Source: Oscillospiraceae bacterium (GTDB taxonomy: Bacteria > Bacillota > Clostridia > Oscillospirales > Oscillospiraceae). From it: a DNA stretch of 33,646 nt. The stretch is from positions 1-33,646 of the forward strand of contig JAFVVH010000029.1 in assembly GCA_017502285.1 (NCBI GenBank), given 5' to 3'. The stretch's first letter is position 1; every line of letters begins with the position of its first letter. The notes under the pieces were generated by a model, which was not told where the DNA came from, searched no databases, and saw only the letters and a program-made list of their open reading frames with translations. Made by a program: the position numbers and the translations under genes. This document shows, piece by piece, positions 7,236 to 15,183 of the stretch.

Positions 7236-8846
7236 ATGAGAACGAACAACCGTTGGCTCAGCCGTGTGGCCGTCATCATGATGATGCTGCTGGCTCTGGC
7301 CACCACCGTCTTCGCCACCGGCGAAGAAGCCGAAGCTGTCAGCAGCTTCTACAACACCCCCTGGTCCCTGCTGCCCCCCGTCATCGCCATCGCCCTGGCT
7401 CTGATCACCAAGGAGGTCTATTCCTCCCTGTTTATCGGTATCCTGGCCGGGGGTCTGATGTGCTCCAACTTCAGCTTCGAGGGCACCCTGCTGCACGTGT
7501 TCAACGACGGCATCGTGGCCTCCGTCACCGACAGCTGGAACATGGGCATCATTATCTTCCTGGTCATCCTGGGTGCCATGGTGTCCCTGATGAACCGGGC
7601 CGGCGGCTCCGCCGCCTTCGGCCGCTGGGCCGAGACCCACATCAAGTCCCGTGTGGGTGCGCAGCTGGCTTCCATCCTGCTGGGCTGCCTGATCTTCATC
7701 GATGACTACTTCAACTGCCTGACCGTGGGCAGCGTCATGCGTCCCGTGGCCGACAAGCACAACTTGTCCCGCGCCAAGCTGTCCTACATCATCGATGCCA
7801 CCGCCGCTCCCGTGTGCATCATCGCCCCCATCTCCTCTTGGGCCGCCGCCGTGGCCGGCTTTGCCGAGGATGGTCAGGGCTTCACCCTGTTCCTGCGCGC
7901 CATTCCCTATAACTTCTACGCTCTGCTGACCATCGTAATGATGGTGAGTCTGGTGATCATGAAGGTTGATTTCGGCCCCATGGCCAAGTACGAGAAGAAC
8001 GCCATCGAGAACGGCGACCTGTTCTCCGGCTCCAACCCCTATGCCACCGCCGAGGACGACGCTCCTGAGGGCAAGGGCATCGTGCTGGATCTGGTCTTCC
8101 CCGTGATCTCCCTGATCGTGTGCTGCGTCATCGGCATGATCTACACCGGCGGCTTCTTCTCCGGTGAGAACTTCATTGACGCCTTTGCCAACTCCGACGC
8201 TTCCGTGGGCCTGATGCTTGGCTCCGCTGTGGCCTTTGTCATCACCATTGCCTACTACATGATCCGCCGCTCTATGACCTTTAAGACCATGATGGGCTCC
8301 CTGCCCGAGGGCTTCAAGGCCATGGTTCCCGCCATTCTGATCCTGACCTTCGCCTGGTCTCTGAAGGCTATGACCGACTCCTTGGGCGCCAAGGAGTACG
8401 TAGAGGCCCTGGTGAAGCAGGCTACCGGCATCCAGTTCCTGCTGCCCGTCATCGTGTTCGCCGTGGGCTGTGTGCTGGCTTTCGCTACCGGTACCAGCTG
8501 GGGCACCTTCGGCATCCTGATCCCCATCGTGCAGAGCGCTCTGGATGCTTCCAACCCCCTGATGATCGTGTGCATCTCCGCCTGTATGGCCGGTGCTGTG
8601 TGCGGTGACCACTGCTCCCCCATCTCCGATACCACCATCATGGCTTCCGCCGGCGCTCAGTGCGACCATGTCAACCACGTGTCCACTCAGCTGCCCTATG
8701 CCATCTCCTGCGCCGTCATTGCCGGCATCGCCTATCTGGTGGCCGGTGTGCTGGGCGTGGTTGGCGCTCCCGTCATCATCGCCCTGCCTGTGGGCATCGT
8801 TCTGATGCTGGGCTTCCTGTTCGTCATGAAGTCCCGCCAGAAGTAA
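7236..8846 (+). CDS. NhaC-family transporter, probable lysine transporter
   Basis: A 536-residue polytopic membrane protein of the NhaC Na+/H+ antiporter family. It starts with a hydrophobic leader ending in a possible signal cleavage (ALATTVFATGEE), then about eleven membrane segments. Family landmarks include IFIDDYFNCLTVGSVMRPVA, FATGTSWGTFGILIPI and GDHCSPISDTTIMASAGAQC. The ATG at 7236 is chosen because GGAGGG is seven bases upstream; a TTG five codons earlier is part of that site. The lysine riboswitch in the leader is the strongest functional evidence: NhaC-type genes under L-box control were proposed as lysine transporters (called LysW by Rodionov and co-workers). The direction of transport and the coupling ion are inferred. 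Confidence 0.88.
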   Translation: MRTNNRWLSRVAVIMMMLLALATTVFATGEEAEAVSSFYNTPWSLLPPVIAIALALITKEVYSSLFIGILAGGLMCSNFSFEGTLLHVFNDGIVASVTDSWNMGIIIFLVILGAMVSLMNRAGGSAAFGRWAETHIKSRVGAQLASILLGCLIFIDDYFNCLTVGSVMRPVADKHNLSRAKLSYIIDATAAPVCIIAPISSWAAAVAGFAEDGQGFTLFLRAIPYNFYALLTIVMMVSLVIMKVDFGPMAKYEKNAIENGDLFSGSNPYATAEDDAPEGKGIVLDLVFPVISLIVCCVIGMIYTGGFFSGENFIDAFANSDASVGLMLGSAVAFVITIAYYMIRRSMTFKTMMGSLPEGFKAMVPAILILTFAWSLKAMTDSLGAKEYVEALVKQATGIQFLLPVIVFAVGCVLAFATGTSWGTFGILIPIVQSALDASNPLMIVCISACMAGAVCGDHCSPISDTTIMASAGAQCDHVNHVSTQLPYAISCAVIAGIAYLVAGVLGVVGAPVIIALPVGIVLMLGFLFVMKSRQK

Positions 8847-8858
8847 TCATCTATATAC

Positions 8859-8895
8859 AAAAAACTCCGCTTCCTTACGGAAGCGGAGTTTTTTT
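8859..8895 (+). terminator. Intrinsic terminator after the NhaC-family gene
   Basis: AAACTCCGCTTCC and GGAAGCGGAGTTT form a 12-13-bp stem with a TTAC loop and a long T run. The minus-strand small gene below ends inside the hairpin. Confidence 0.92.
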
Positions 8896-9012
8896 GTCCT
8901 GTTTCATCTTCTGCACCAGCAGAGCGGCGGCCCGATCCACCGCCAGCACCTGCTGCGCAGAGCAGAACAGCTTGATGTTGTGCAAATGCCAAAGGCACTC
9001 TTTGTCCGTCAT
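8875..9012 (-). CDS. Small hypothetical protein, 45 residues
   Basis: A short frame beginning MTDKECLWHLHN and ending KKTPLP. Its ATG is preceded by a purine-rich AAAGGGGGCGAGGGG ribosome site, and the stop codon lies in the loop of the transporter terminator. It has an amphipathic Ala/Leu/Val helix in the middle and two Cys. I recognise no family. Support is the ribosome site, the downstream position of the thiT gene on the same strand (51 bases) and a protein-like composition. It could be a small gene co-transcribed with thiT. Confidence 0.4.
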   Translation of the reverse strand: MTDKECLWHLHNIKLFCSAQQVLAVDRAAALLVQKMKQDKKTPLP

Positions 9013-9063
9013 CCCCTCGCCCCCTTTGCTTCATTGTAAGCAAAAAGGCGGGCAGAGGTGACG

Positions 9064-9633
9064 TTACTTTATCAAGTCCTCGCCCCGGAAATATTTTCCC
9101 ATGGGCTTCATCAGCAGCGCAAATACGATCACACACAGCACCGTGTCCGGCACCATGTACGCGCCGTTATACAGCAGGGAGTAAAACCACGGTGTGGTCA
9201 TGGTCATGCCGAAGAATTCCTCCGGCATATACTCCGCCCAAATGGTGGCGCCCACCACATAATGCACCCCGAAGCGGGCCGCGCCGCCCAGCAGGCTGCC
9301 CCAGTAAATGCCATCCCGGTAGCCCCGGAACAGTCCGGCCACACCCAGCACGGTGAACGCCACCAGATAGTCACCGATGATGGACTGCCAGCCCAGCGCA
9401 AAGCCGCCATCGTACATAAACTGTAGCACACCCAGTACAAAGCCGCTCATTAGGCCGGGGCCCACGCCCCAGCGGCAGGCGTAGCAGATGATGGGCAGCA
9501 TGGACAGGCAGATGGAGCCGCCCCAGGGCATCTCCCACAGCTTAATGTAGCCCAAAATCTGGGCCAGCACCACCATGATGGCGCCCTCACACAGCATCAG
9601 CACGCCGCGGTGAGACTTGGTTTTTTCGTTCAT
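9064..9633 (-). CDS. thiT: Thiamine ECF transporter substrate-binding subunit ThiT
   Basis: A 189-residue, six-helix membrane protein, the S component that binds thiamine and docks onto a shared ECF energizing module (EcfA, EcfA', EcfT), which is not in the window. Family landmarks are the early helix with WGGSICLSMLPII, then RWGVGPGLMSGFVLGVLQ, and the aromatic-rich loop with GYRDGIYWGSLLGG and RFGVHYVVG near the binding site. The start is the ATG at 9633 behind TTGGAGGAA; a TTG five codons upstream is inside that ribosome site. A TPP riboswitch with its own terminator lies directly upstream, confirming thiamine as substrate. Confidence 0.95.
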   Translation of the reverse strand: MNEKTKSHRGVLMLCEGAIMVVLAQILGYIKLWEMPWGGSICLSMLPIICYACRWGVGPGLMSGFVLGVLQFMYDGGFALGWQSIIGDYLVAFTVLGVAGLFRGYRDGIYWGSLLGGAARFGVHYVVGATIWAEYMPEEFFGMTMTTPWFYSLLYNGAYMVPDTVLCVIVFALLMKPMGKYFRGEDLIK

Positions 9634-9649
9634 TCTTCGTTCCTCCAAT

Positions 9650-9689
9650 AAAAAAGTACCGCATACATCCGAACGGGTGCATGCGGTAC
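9650..9689 (-). terminator. TPP riboswitch terminator
   Basis: Read on the minus strand, GTACCGCATGCACCC and GGATGTATGCGGTAC form a 15-bp stem (two wobble pairs) with a GTTC loop, followed by a run of T just before the thiT ribosome site. It is the OFF structure of the riboswitch. Confidence 0.9.
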
Positions 9690-9711
9690 GAAAGAAACGA
9701 CATTCATTGGG

Positions 9712-9820
9712 TCGCGTCCACTTCCTACGCCGGCATTATCCGGATCAGGTCAAGGGTCATACGGCTGCGTTTCGCCGTGATCTCAGCCGGGAATGGCTCC
9801 CAGCGCCCCTGTGTTCGATT
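9712..9820 (-). ncRNA. TPP riboswitch (THI element)
   Basis: On the minus strand the invariant blocks are all present: AGGGGCGCTGGGAG, then GGCTGAGATCACGG (CTGAGA core at 9786-9781), GACCCTTGACCTGATC, and CCGGATAATGCCGGCGTAGG. This is the standard bacterial THI box. With TPP bound, the downstream hairpin terminates transcription before thiT. Confidence 0.95.
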
Positions 9821-9838
9821 GTCCTGCGGTCAAGCCAC

Positions 9839-9867
9839 ATTTTATGACAGAAAAACGGTCCTGTCAA
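9839..9867 (-). promoter_or_regulatory. thiT promoter
   Basis: On the minus strand TTGACA (9867-9862) and TAAAAT (9844-9839) are spaced 17 bp, directly before the TPP riboswitch. Confidence 0.85.
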
Positions 9868-9874
9868 CCCCTTT

Positions 9875-10138
9875 TTACAGCCCACTGCCCTTTCCGGACC
9901 GGGCCTGCACCACGAAAAAGCCGCCCAGCGCCAGCACGCTCAGCACTGCCAGCCCGTTGCCCAGAGCATGGGAAATGATCTGCGCGTTTTCCATCACCCG
10001 TGCCAGCACGATGAGCACCACAGACAACAGCAGCAGCTTGCGAGCTGTGGGGTCCATCTTCTTGGTGTCCCGCTCCCGCTGAAGCTTACCGGGGTCAATG
10101 CCCACCGTGGGGGCAGTTCTCTTTCTCTTTTGCGCCAT
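9875..10138 (-). CDS. Small two-helix membrane protein
   Basis: An 87-residue protein with a basic N-terminus (MAQKRKRTAP) and a charged stretch to about residue 33. Two hydrophobic segments follow (about 34-46 and 57-76), with a short basic tail. I recognise no family. Its start is two bases after the mnmA stop, so it is translated with mnmA; no terminator separates it from the thiT promoter that follows. A role in tRNA modification cannot be inferred from position alone. Confidence 0.7.
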   Translation of the reverse strand: MAQKRKRTAPTVGIDPGKLQRERDTKKMDPTARKLLLLSVVLIVLARVMENAQIISHALGNGLAVLSVLALGGFFVVQARSGKGSGL

Positions 10139-10140
10139 GT

Positions 10141-11217
10141 CTATTCCTCCAAAACCCTGTCGATGGTGCCGCCACCAACCACAATGTCCCCGTCATAGAG
10201 TACCACCGACTGACCGGGGGTCATGGCCCGCTGGGGCTGGTCGAAGGTGACCCGGATGCGGTCCTCTCCCACCTGTTCCACGGTGGCACTCTGAGCCCCG
10301 TGGCGATAGCGTGCCTTGGCCTGCACCCGCAGGGGCGCGTTCAGTTTGTCAAAGGGAATGAAATTCACCCCTTCTGCCTCCACCGTTCGGGCAAACAGGG
10401 CAGCATTGTCGGCCAGCGTGACCGTGTTGCCCAACGGGTCAATATTGGTGACATACAGCCGCCCGTTGGCGCTGGACACTCCAAGTCCCCGGCGCTGACC
10501 AAGGGTATAGGCAATGATGCCCTCATGCCGGCCCAGCACCCGGCCGTCCGGCGCGATAAAGTCTCCGGCAGGATAATCTCTGCCCGTATGCCGCCGAATG
10601 AACGCGGCATAGTCCCCGTCGGGAATAAAGCAAATGTCCTGACTGTCCCGCTTGTGGGCACTGACCAGTCCCTGCTCCAGCGCGATGGCCCTGATTTCCT
10701 CCTTGGAAAGGCCTCCCAGCGGAAAACGGCTGCGCGCCAGCTGGCTCTGAGTCAGGCAATAGAGCACGTAGCTCTGGTCCTTCTCCGGGTGCAGGGCGGT
10801 CTTCAGCAGCCAGCGGCCTGAACCAACATCCTGTTCCAACCGGGCATAGTGCCCAGTGGCTACCGCGCCGCAGCCCAGCTCTCCTGCCTTGTCCAGCAAC
10901 GCGCCGAACTTCACCTTCCGGTTGCACTCCACGCAGGGGTTGGGGGTACGGCCCTGCTCATATTCTGAAACAAATTGGTCCATCACACAGGTGCGAAAAT
11001 GGTCGGACAGGTCAAATACATGGTGGTCCATTCCCATCTGCATGGCCACCGTCCGTGCATCGGACACATCGTCCATACCTGCGCAGTCGTGCAGCCGCAA
11101 GGTCACCCCCACAAGAGAATGTCCCTGCTCCTTGAGCAGCCATGCCGCCACCGAGCTGTCCACACCGCCGCTCATGGCCACTGCCAACCTCGTATCCACC
11201 GTCCTCACCGCCTTCAT
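10141..11217 (-). CDS. mnmA: tRNA-specific 2-thiouridylase MnmA
   Basis: An enzyme of about 358 residues that thiolates the wobble uridine (U34) of Lys, Glu and Gln tRNAs using ATP and a sulfur donor. It has the PP-loop SGGVDSSVAAWLL (16-28), the catalytic Cys in NPCVECNRKVKFG (Cys98), the second catalytic Cys in SQDICFIPDGDY, and the tRNA-binding LGQRRGLG region. The C-terminal beta domain ends with MTPGQSVVLYDGDIVVGGG. The ATG given has no clear Shine-Dalgarno and sits only about 8 bases after the predicted start point. A GTG at codon 7, behind AAGGCGGTGAGG, is an alternative start that would still keep the PP-loop intact. Confidence 0.95.
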   Translation of the reverse strand: MKAVRTVDTRLAVAMSGGVDSSVAAWLLKEQGHSLVGVTLRLHDCAGMDDVSDARTVAMQMGMDHHVFDLSDHFRTCVMDQFVSEYEQGRTPNPCVECNRKVKFGALLDKAGELGCGAVATGHYARLEQDVGSGRWLLKTALHPEKDQSYVLYCLTQSQLARSRFPLGGLSKEEIRAIALEQGLVSAHKRDSQDICFIPDGDYAAFIRRHTGRDYPAGDFIAPDGRVLGRHEGIIAYTLGQRRGLGVSSANGRLYVTNIDPLGNTVTLADNAALFARTVEAEGVNFIPFDKLNAPLRVQAKARYRHGAQSATVEQVGEDRIRVTFDQPQRAMTPGQSVVLYDGDIVVGGGTIDRVLEE

Positions 11218-11231
11218 TTCTTATTTCGTTC

Positions 11232-11261
11232 AGTATATCATACTTCATCCCCTCAAGGCAA
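11232..11261 (-). promoter_or_regulatory. Likely mnmA promoter
   Basis: On the minus strand TTGCCT (11261-11256) and TATACT (11237-11232) are 18 bp apart. The -35 overlaps the last codons of spoIID. The start point would lie within about 10 bases of the mnmA ATG. Confidence 0.6.
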
Positions 11262-12242
11262 CACAGTCACCTGTGCTCCGGTGTAGTACCACGTCAAAAT
11301 ATCCGTGAAGCTCTTGCCCTGCCGGGCCATGGCATTGGCTCCATATTGGCTCATACCCACTCCGTGTCCGTAGCCGGTGACGTGGAAGGTCATCTCCTCC
11401 CCGCTGACACTGACACCGAAACAGGCGGAGCGCAGCCCCAGCAGCTTGCGCACCTGTGCCCCGGTCACGGTAATGCCGCCCACCTTCACCGTATTCACCG
11501 TCCCGGACGGCTCCCACACAAAATCGCTCAGCCAGCCGGACACCGGTCCGGTCAAGTCGGCATATGGGAACTGTTCCCGTACCAGCGTGCGGAACTGCCC
11601 GGTGGTCACCGTCAGCTCAGAGCGGTAGTTGGGCACCTCGTCCCCCTCAGGGCTGTCCACACTGACCAGATAAGGGACTGCTCTGCCCCAAACTGTCTGT
11701 GCGTCCACGGTGCTGCCCGGCGCGCTGGAGAAAAACAGTGCCTGAATGGGCTTACCCTCATAGCTTACGCACAGCCCGTCCGTCTGTGCCACCGCCTGTG
11801 CGATACGCAGCGTGTAGTCCGCCGCCTTGTCTGCCCAGTTCCCTTGTGCCGCCTCCCGGCTGATATAAGCCTGACAGCAGCCGGAATCCTCGCAGATATC
11901 TGCCCCTTCATGCCTTGATGCGCCGGATTGAGACGCCCAGTAGGTCCGGGCGGCTACCGCCTGGGCCTTGAGCGCCTCCAACTCGAAGGAAGCCGGCATC
12001 TCCGCCGCCACGACCCCCCACAAATAGTCGGCAAGGGTCAGTTTTTCCACACTGCCATCCTCCAACAGCAGTTCCACCTGCCGCTGTCCATCCGAACCCT
12101 GCGCCGAGCCAGCCTGATGCATGGGCAGCAGATCCACGCTTTCTTTTTCTCCTTCCGCCAGCGGCCCGCCCCGGATCAAAAGCACCGGGAGCAGGAATGT
12201 AAGCAGCAACAGCAGCCATGCCACCGCAACGTTGCGTTTCAT
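11253..12242 (-). CDS. spoIID: Stage II sporulation protein D (SpoIID), lytic transglycosylase
   Basis: A 329-residue membrane-anchored peptidoglycan lytic enzyme needed for forespore engulfment, working with SpoIIM and SpoIIP. It starts MKRNVAVAWLLLLLTFLLP, one signal-anchor helix; this ATG is chosen because AAGGGGGTG precedes it. The SpoIID domain is clear: LADYLWGVVAAEMPASFELE, where the Glu of AEMP is catalytic, then ALKAQAVAARTY, a Cys-bearing CEDSGCCQAY loop, and the C-terminal GYGHGVGMSQYGANAMA. A sigma-E-like promoter precedes it, as expected for a mother-cell gene. It is the best evidence that the host forms spores. Confidence 0.95.
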   Translation of the reverse strand: MKRNVAVAWLLLLLTFLLPVLLIRGGPLAEGEKESVDLLPMHQAGSAQGSDGQRQVELLLEDGSVEKLTLADYLWGVVAAEMPASFELEALKAQAVAARTYWASQSGASRHEGADICEDSGCCQAYISREAAQGNWADKAADYTLRIAQAVAQTDGLCVSYEGKPIQALFFSSAPGSTVDAQTVWGRAVPYLVSVDSPEGDEVPNYRSELTVTTGQFRTLVREQFPYADLTGPVSGWLSDFVWEPSGTVNTVKVGGITVTGAQVRKLLGLRSACFGVSVSGEEMTFHVTGYGHGVGMSQYGANAMARQGKSFTDILTWYYTGAQVTVLP

Positions 12243-12267
12243 GGGCACACCCCCTTGTCCTATTGAC

Positions 12268-12295
12268 AAGGTATGCACCGGTACAAAAAATATTC
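12268..12295 (-). promoter_or_regulatory. Sigma-E-type promoter of spoIID
   Basis: On the minus strand GAATATT (12295-12289) and CATACCTT (12275-12268) are 13 bp apart. This matches the known sigma-E pattern (-35 close to KMATATT, -10 CATACANT) and lies about 25 bp before the start codon. Confidence 0.65.
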
Positions 12296-12323
12296 CGCGC
12301 ACCGAATTTTAAACTACTACATA

Positions 12324-12352
12324 TTCCTTTCCGTGCCAAACTGTGGTAGAAT
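12324..12352 (+). promoter_or_regulatory. Possible glf promoter
   Basis: TTCCTT and TAGAAT are 17 bp apart, 57 bp upstream of the proposed glf start. The -10 is good and the -35 is weak. Confidence 0.45.
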
Positions 12353-12409
12353 GGTTTGGTTGCATATAACTGCAGCCTAAAGAAAAAACAAGAAAAGGTG
12401 TGTTCTGTT

Positions 12410-13588
12410 TTGAAACAGAATTATGATGCCCTGATCATCGGTGCTGGCTTCGCCGGCGCGGTATGCGCCCGGGAGCTGGCCGAACGGGGCGGTAAACGTG
12501 TGCTGGTGCTGGAGCGCCGGGACCATGTGGGCGGCAACGCCTATGACCGTCTGGACAAGGCCGGGATCCTCATCCACCAGTACGGCCCCCATATTTTCCA
12601 CACCAATGACCAGCGTGTGTATGAGTATTTGTCCCGCTTTACCCGGTGGCTTAACTACCAGCACCGGGTGGTGGCCAACATCCCCGGCGAAGGGGCGCAG
12701 GCCGGACAGCGGGTGCAGATGCCTGTCCCCTTCAATCTGACCAGTCTGGAAACGGCCTACGGCCCGGAAAAGGGCAAGGCGCTTGGTGATAAGCTCATCT
12801 CCATCTACGGTGCGGAAAAGAAGGTCACCATTCTGGAACTGCGCCAAAACGACGATCCGGAGATCCGTCAGGTGGCCGACTACGTGTACGAGCACGTCTT
12901 CGTCCACTACACCATGAAGCAGTGGGGTCAGACCCCGGAGCAGATCGATCCCAACACCACCGCCCGGGTGCCCGTGTTCCTGTCCCGTGACGACCGCTAT
13001 TTCCAGGACACGTGGCAGGGCATGCCTCTGGATGGCTACACTCCCATCTTTGAGCGGATGCTGGATCATCCCAACATCACCGTAGTCACCGGAGTGGATG
13101 CCCGGGACCGTCTTTCCCTGACCGATGGTCAGATCCGTCTGGACGGCAAGCTCTTTGTGGGCCCGGTGGTCTACACCGGTGCTGTGGACGAGCTGTTTGT
13201 CTTCCGATACGGTCGCCTGCCCTACCGCAGTCTGGACTTTAAATTCGAAACCCACAACACCGAATTTTTCCAGACCCACGGCACGGTCAACTACACCGTG
13301 GACGAGGACTATACCCGCATCACCGAGTTCAAGCACATGACCGGGCAGGAGAAGAAGGACTGCACCACTATCGTCAAGGAATACTCCTTCGCCTACACGG
13401 GCGCGGCGGGCGAAACTCCCTACTATGCCATCATCAATTCGGAGAATAATGCTTTGTACCAACAGTACAAGGCCCTTTCCGACGGCTATGACAACCTGTA
13501 CCTGCTGGGCCGTCTGGCAGAATACAAGTACTACAACATGGATGCAATCGTGGCACAAGCTCTGGCCCTTGCGGACAGGCTGGTGTGA
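12410..13588 (+). CDS. glf: UDP-galactopyranose mutase
   Basis: A 392-residue flavoenzyme that interconverts UDP-galactopyranose and UDP-galactofuranose, the donor for galactofuranose in surface glycans. It has the FAD motif IIGAGFAGAVCARELAERGG with the following GGNAYD, the substrate/flavin motif QYGPHIFHTND, MKQWGQTPEQI, and LDFKFETHNTEFFQ. The C-terminal NLYLLGRLAEYKYYNMD is the usual FAD-contact end. The start is placed at TTG 12410 because AAAAGGTG lies at the right distance and the protein then begins KQNYDALIIGAG; an earlier in-frame start would lack a ribosome site. The adjacent glycosyltransferase (14-base gap) suggests a small cell-surface polysaccharide unit. Confidence 0.93.
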   Translation: MKQNYDALIIGAGFAGAVCARELAERGGKRVLVLERRDHVGGNAYDRLDKAGILIHQYGPHIFHTNDQRVYEYLSRFTRWLNYQHRVVANIPGEGAQAGQRVQMPVPFNLTSLETAYGPEKGKALGDKLISIYGAEKKVTILELRQNDDPEIRQVADYVYEHVFVHYTMKQWGQTPEQIDPNTTARVPVFLSRDDRYFQDTWQGMPLDGYTPIFERMLDHPNITVVTGVDARDRLSLTDGQIRLDGKLFVGPVVYTGAVDELFVFRYGRLPYRSLDFKFETHNTEFFQTHGTVNYTVDEDYTRITEFKHMTGQEKKDCTTIVKEYSFAYTGAAGETPYYAIINSENNALYQQYKALSDGYDNLYLLGRLAEYKYYNMDAIVAQALALADRLV

Positions 13589-13602
13589 GAAAGGAGCACA
13601 AC

Positions 13603-14631
13603 ATGGACAAGCTCATTACCTTTGCCGTACCCTGCTACAACTCTGCGGCCTATATGGAGCATTGTGTAGAAACCCTGCTCCGGGGCGGCGACGACATTGA
13701 GATCATTCTGGTCAACGATGGCTCCACCAAGGACAATACCGCCGAGATCTGCGACCGCTATGCTTCCCAATACCCCAACATCGTGCGCGCCATCCATCAG
13801 GAGAACGGCGGCCACGGTGAGGGTGTCAATCAGGGCCTCCGGAATGCCCGGGGCATCTACTACAAGGTGGTTGACTCGGACGACTGGGTGGATGTAGACG
13901 CTCTGCACAAGGCACTGGACAAGCTGCGTCAGTTTGTCCGGGACGAAAAGCTGGTGGACATGCTCATCTGCAACTATGTCTACGAGCACGTGGAGGACAA
14001 CACCCAACGTGTGGCCCACTACCGCAACGTATTCCCCGCGGGCCGCGTGTTTGGCTGGGAGGCCATCAAGCCCTTCAGACCCGGCCAGTACCTGCTGATG
14101 CACTCCGTCATCTACCGCACCAAACTGCTGCGTGACTGCGGTCTGGAGCTGCCCAAGCACACCTTCTACGTGGACAATATCTTCGTCTACCAGCCCCTGC
14201 CCTACGTGCGCAACATGTACTATCTGGATGTGGACCTGTACCGCTACTTCATCGGCCGGGCCGACCAGTCCGTCAATGAAACAGTCATGCTGGGCCGGGT
14301 AGACCAGCAGCTGCGGGTCAACTATCACATGCTGGACAGCCACGATTTGAACGCTGTATCCGAAAAATCCAAGAAGCTGGGCGGCTACATGTTCAATTAT
14401 CTGGCTATTATGGTGGCCATCTCCTCCATTTTCCTGACCATGGACGGCACCCCCGAGGCACTGGCCAAGCGCACCCAGCTGTGGGAGTATATCCGCAATA
14501 AGGATAAAAAACTCTATGCGCGCATGCGCTATTTCTCCGTTCCCGCCCTGACCAACCTGCCCACCGCACCGGGCCGCAAGCTGTCTCTGGCCATCTACCG
14601 CCTGACCCGCAAAATCTACAAGTTCAACTGA
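13603..14631 (+). CDS. Family 2 glycosyltransferase
   Basis: A 342-residue GT-A fold enzyme. The N-terminal nucleotide-sugar domain shows ITFAVPCYNSAAYMEHC, then IEIILVNDGSTKDNT, and the metal-binding DxD in VVDSDDWVD (about residues 90-98). An acceptor-side ENGGHGEGVNQGLRNA follows. The C-terminal third is helical and basic, without a clear membrane anchor. The ATG at 13603 is preceded by GAGAAAGGAG. It is 14 bases downstream of glf and ends at a strong terminator. A transfer of galactofuranose or another sugar onto a surface glycan is a guess from this pairing. Confidence 0.88.
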   Translation: MDKLITFAVPCYNSAAYMEHCVETLLRGGDDIEIILVNDGSTKDNTAEICDRYASQYPNIVRAIHQENGGHGEGVNQGLRNARGIYYKVVDSDDWVDVDALHKALDKLRQFVRDEKLVDMLICNYVYEHVEDNTQRVAHYRNVFPAGRVFGWEAIKPFRPGQYLLMHSVIYRTKLLRDCGLELPKHTFYVDNIFVYQPLPYVRNMYYLDVDLYRYFIGRADQSVNETVMLGRVDQQLRVNYHMLDSHDLNAVSEKSKKLGGYMFNYLAIMVAISSIFLTMDGTPEALAKRTQLWEYIRNKDKKLYARMRYFSVPALTNLPTAPGRKLSLAIYRLTRKIYKFN

Positions 14632-14632
14632 C

Positions 14633-14670
14633 AAAAGTGGCACACCCCCGCTGGGGTGTGCCACTTTTTT
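14633..14670. terminator. Bidirectional terminator between the glycosyltransferase and greA-like genes
   Basis: AAAAGTGGCACACCCC and GGGGTGTGCCACTTTT form a 16-bp perfect stem with a CGCT loop and T runs on both strands. The convergent gene ends in its T run. Confidence 0.93.
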
Positions 14671-15172
14671 AAAAGCTGTTAATGGGGATGGACCCGTCGT
14701 CCGTCCCCTTTTTAATGGCGCGGATGACGATATAATAACCGTAATTGTCATTGACAGGAATATATAGCCGGTCACCCACCCGCTTGCCCAACACAGTTTT
14801 TCCGAAGGGCGACTCCTTGCTGATGCGGTTTTTCAGGGCATCCTGCCGCACGGTGGTGACGATCTGGTATTCCTGCTCCTCCTCGTCCTCCTCCACAAAG
14901 ACGGTGACAAAGTCAAACAGACCCACCTTGTCCGCCGATGTTTCCCCGGAAATAACCACCGCGGTCTTGATCATGTTCTCCAGGTAGCGGATGCGGCTCT
15001 CGTTGCAGTTCTTGTCCCGCTTGGCCGCCTTATACTCAAAATTCTCACTCAAATCGCCGAAGGATCGGGCCGTCTTGACCTCCTCCAGCAGCTGAGGCCG
15101 CAGCTGGATGCGGCGGTAGTCCAGTTCCTCCCGCATAAGGCGAATGTCCTGTTCGGTCAGTTCGTTGTGCAT
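14669..15172 (-). CDS. greA: GreA/GreB-family transcript cleavage factor
   Basis: A 167-residue protein. The N-terminal coiled coil carries the family motif TARSFGDLSENFEYKAAK; its acidic tip rescues backtracked RNA polymerase by promoting cleavage of the RNA 3' end. The C-terminal FKBP-like domain ends with SPFGKTVLGKRVGDRLYIPV. An unusual acidic stretch, VEEDEEEQEYQIV, lies between the two. The ATG at 15172 follows TAAAGGAG; the longer in-frame extension overlaps azlD and has no support. It lies 11 bases after azlD and probably shares that operon. The acidic insert leaves open whether it is the main GreA or a paralogue. Confidence 0.85.
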   Translation of the reverse strand: MHNELTEQDIRLMREELDYRRIQLRPQLLEEVKTARSFGDLSENFEYKAAKRDKNCNESRIRYLENMIKTAVVISGETSADKVGLFDFVTVFVEEDEEEQEYQIVTTVRQDALKNRISKESPFGKTVLGKRVGDRLYIPVNDNYGYYIVIRAIKKGTDDGSIPINSF

Positions 15173-15183
15173 GATCTTCTCCT

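Noticed and set aside
4413..8678. Long minus-strand open frames opposite serA and the transporter gene (418 and 602 codons)
   Set aside because: Their composition is Gly/His/Val/Asp repeats typical of the antisense of GC-biased codons. They have no ribosome sites or domains and lie fully over convincing genes.
12377..14775. Two long minus-strand frames opposite glf and the glycosyltransferase gene
   Set aside because: They are antisense shadows with His/Val/Gly-rich composition, no plausible start sites, and they overlap the shared terminator.
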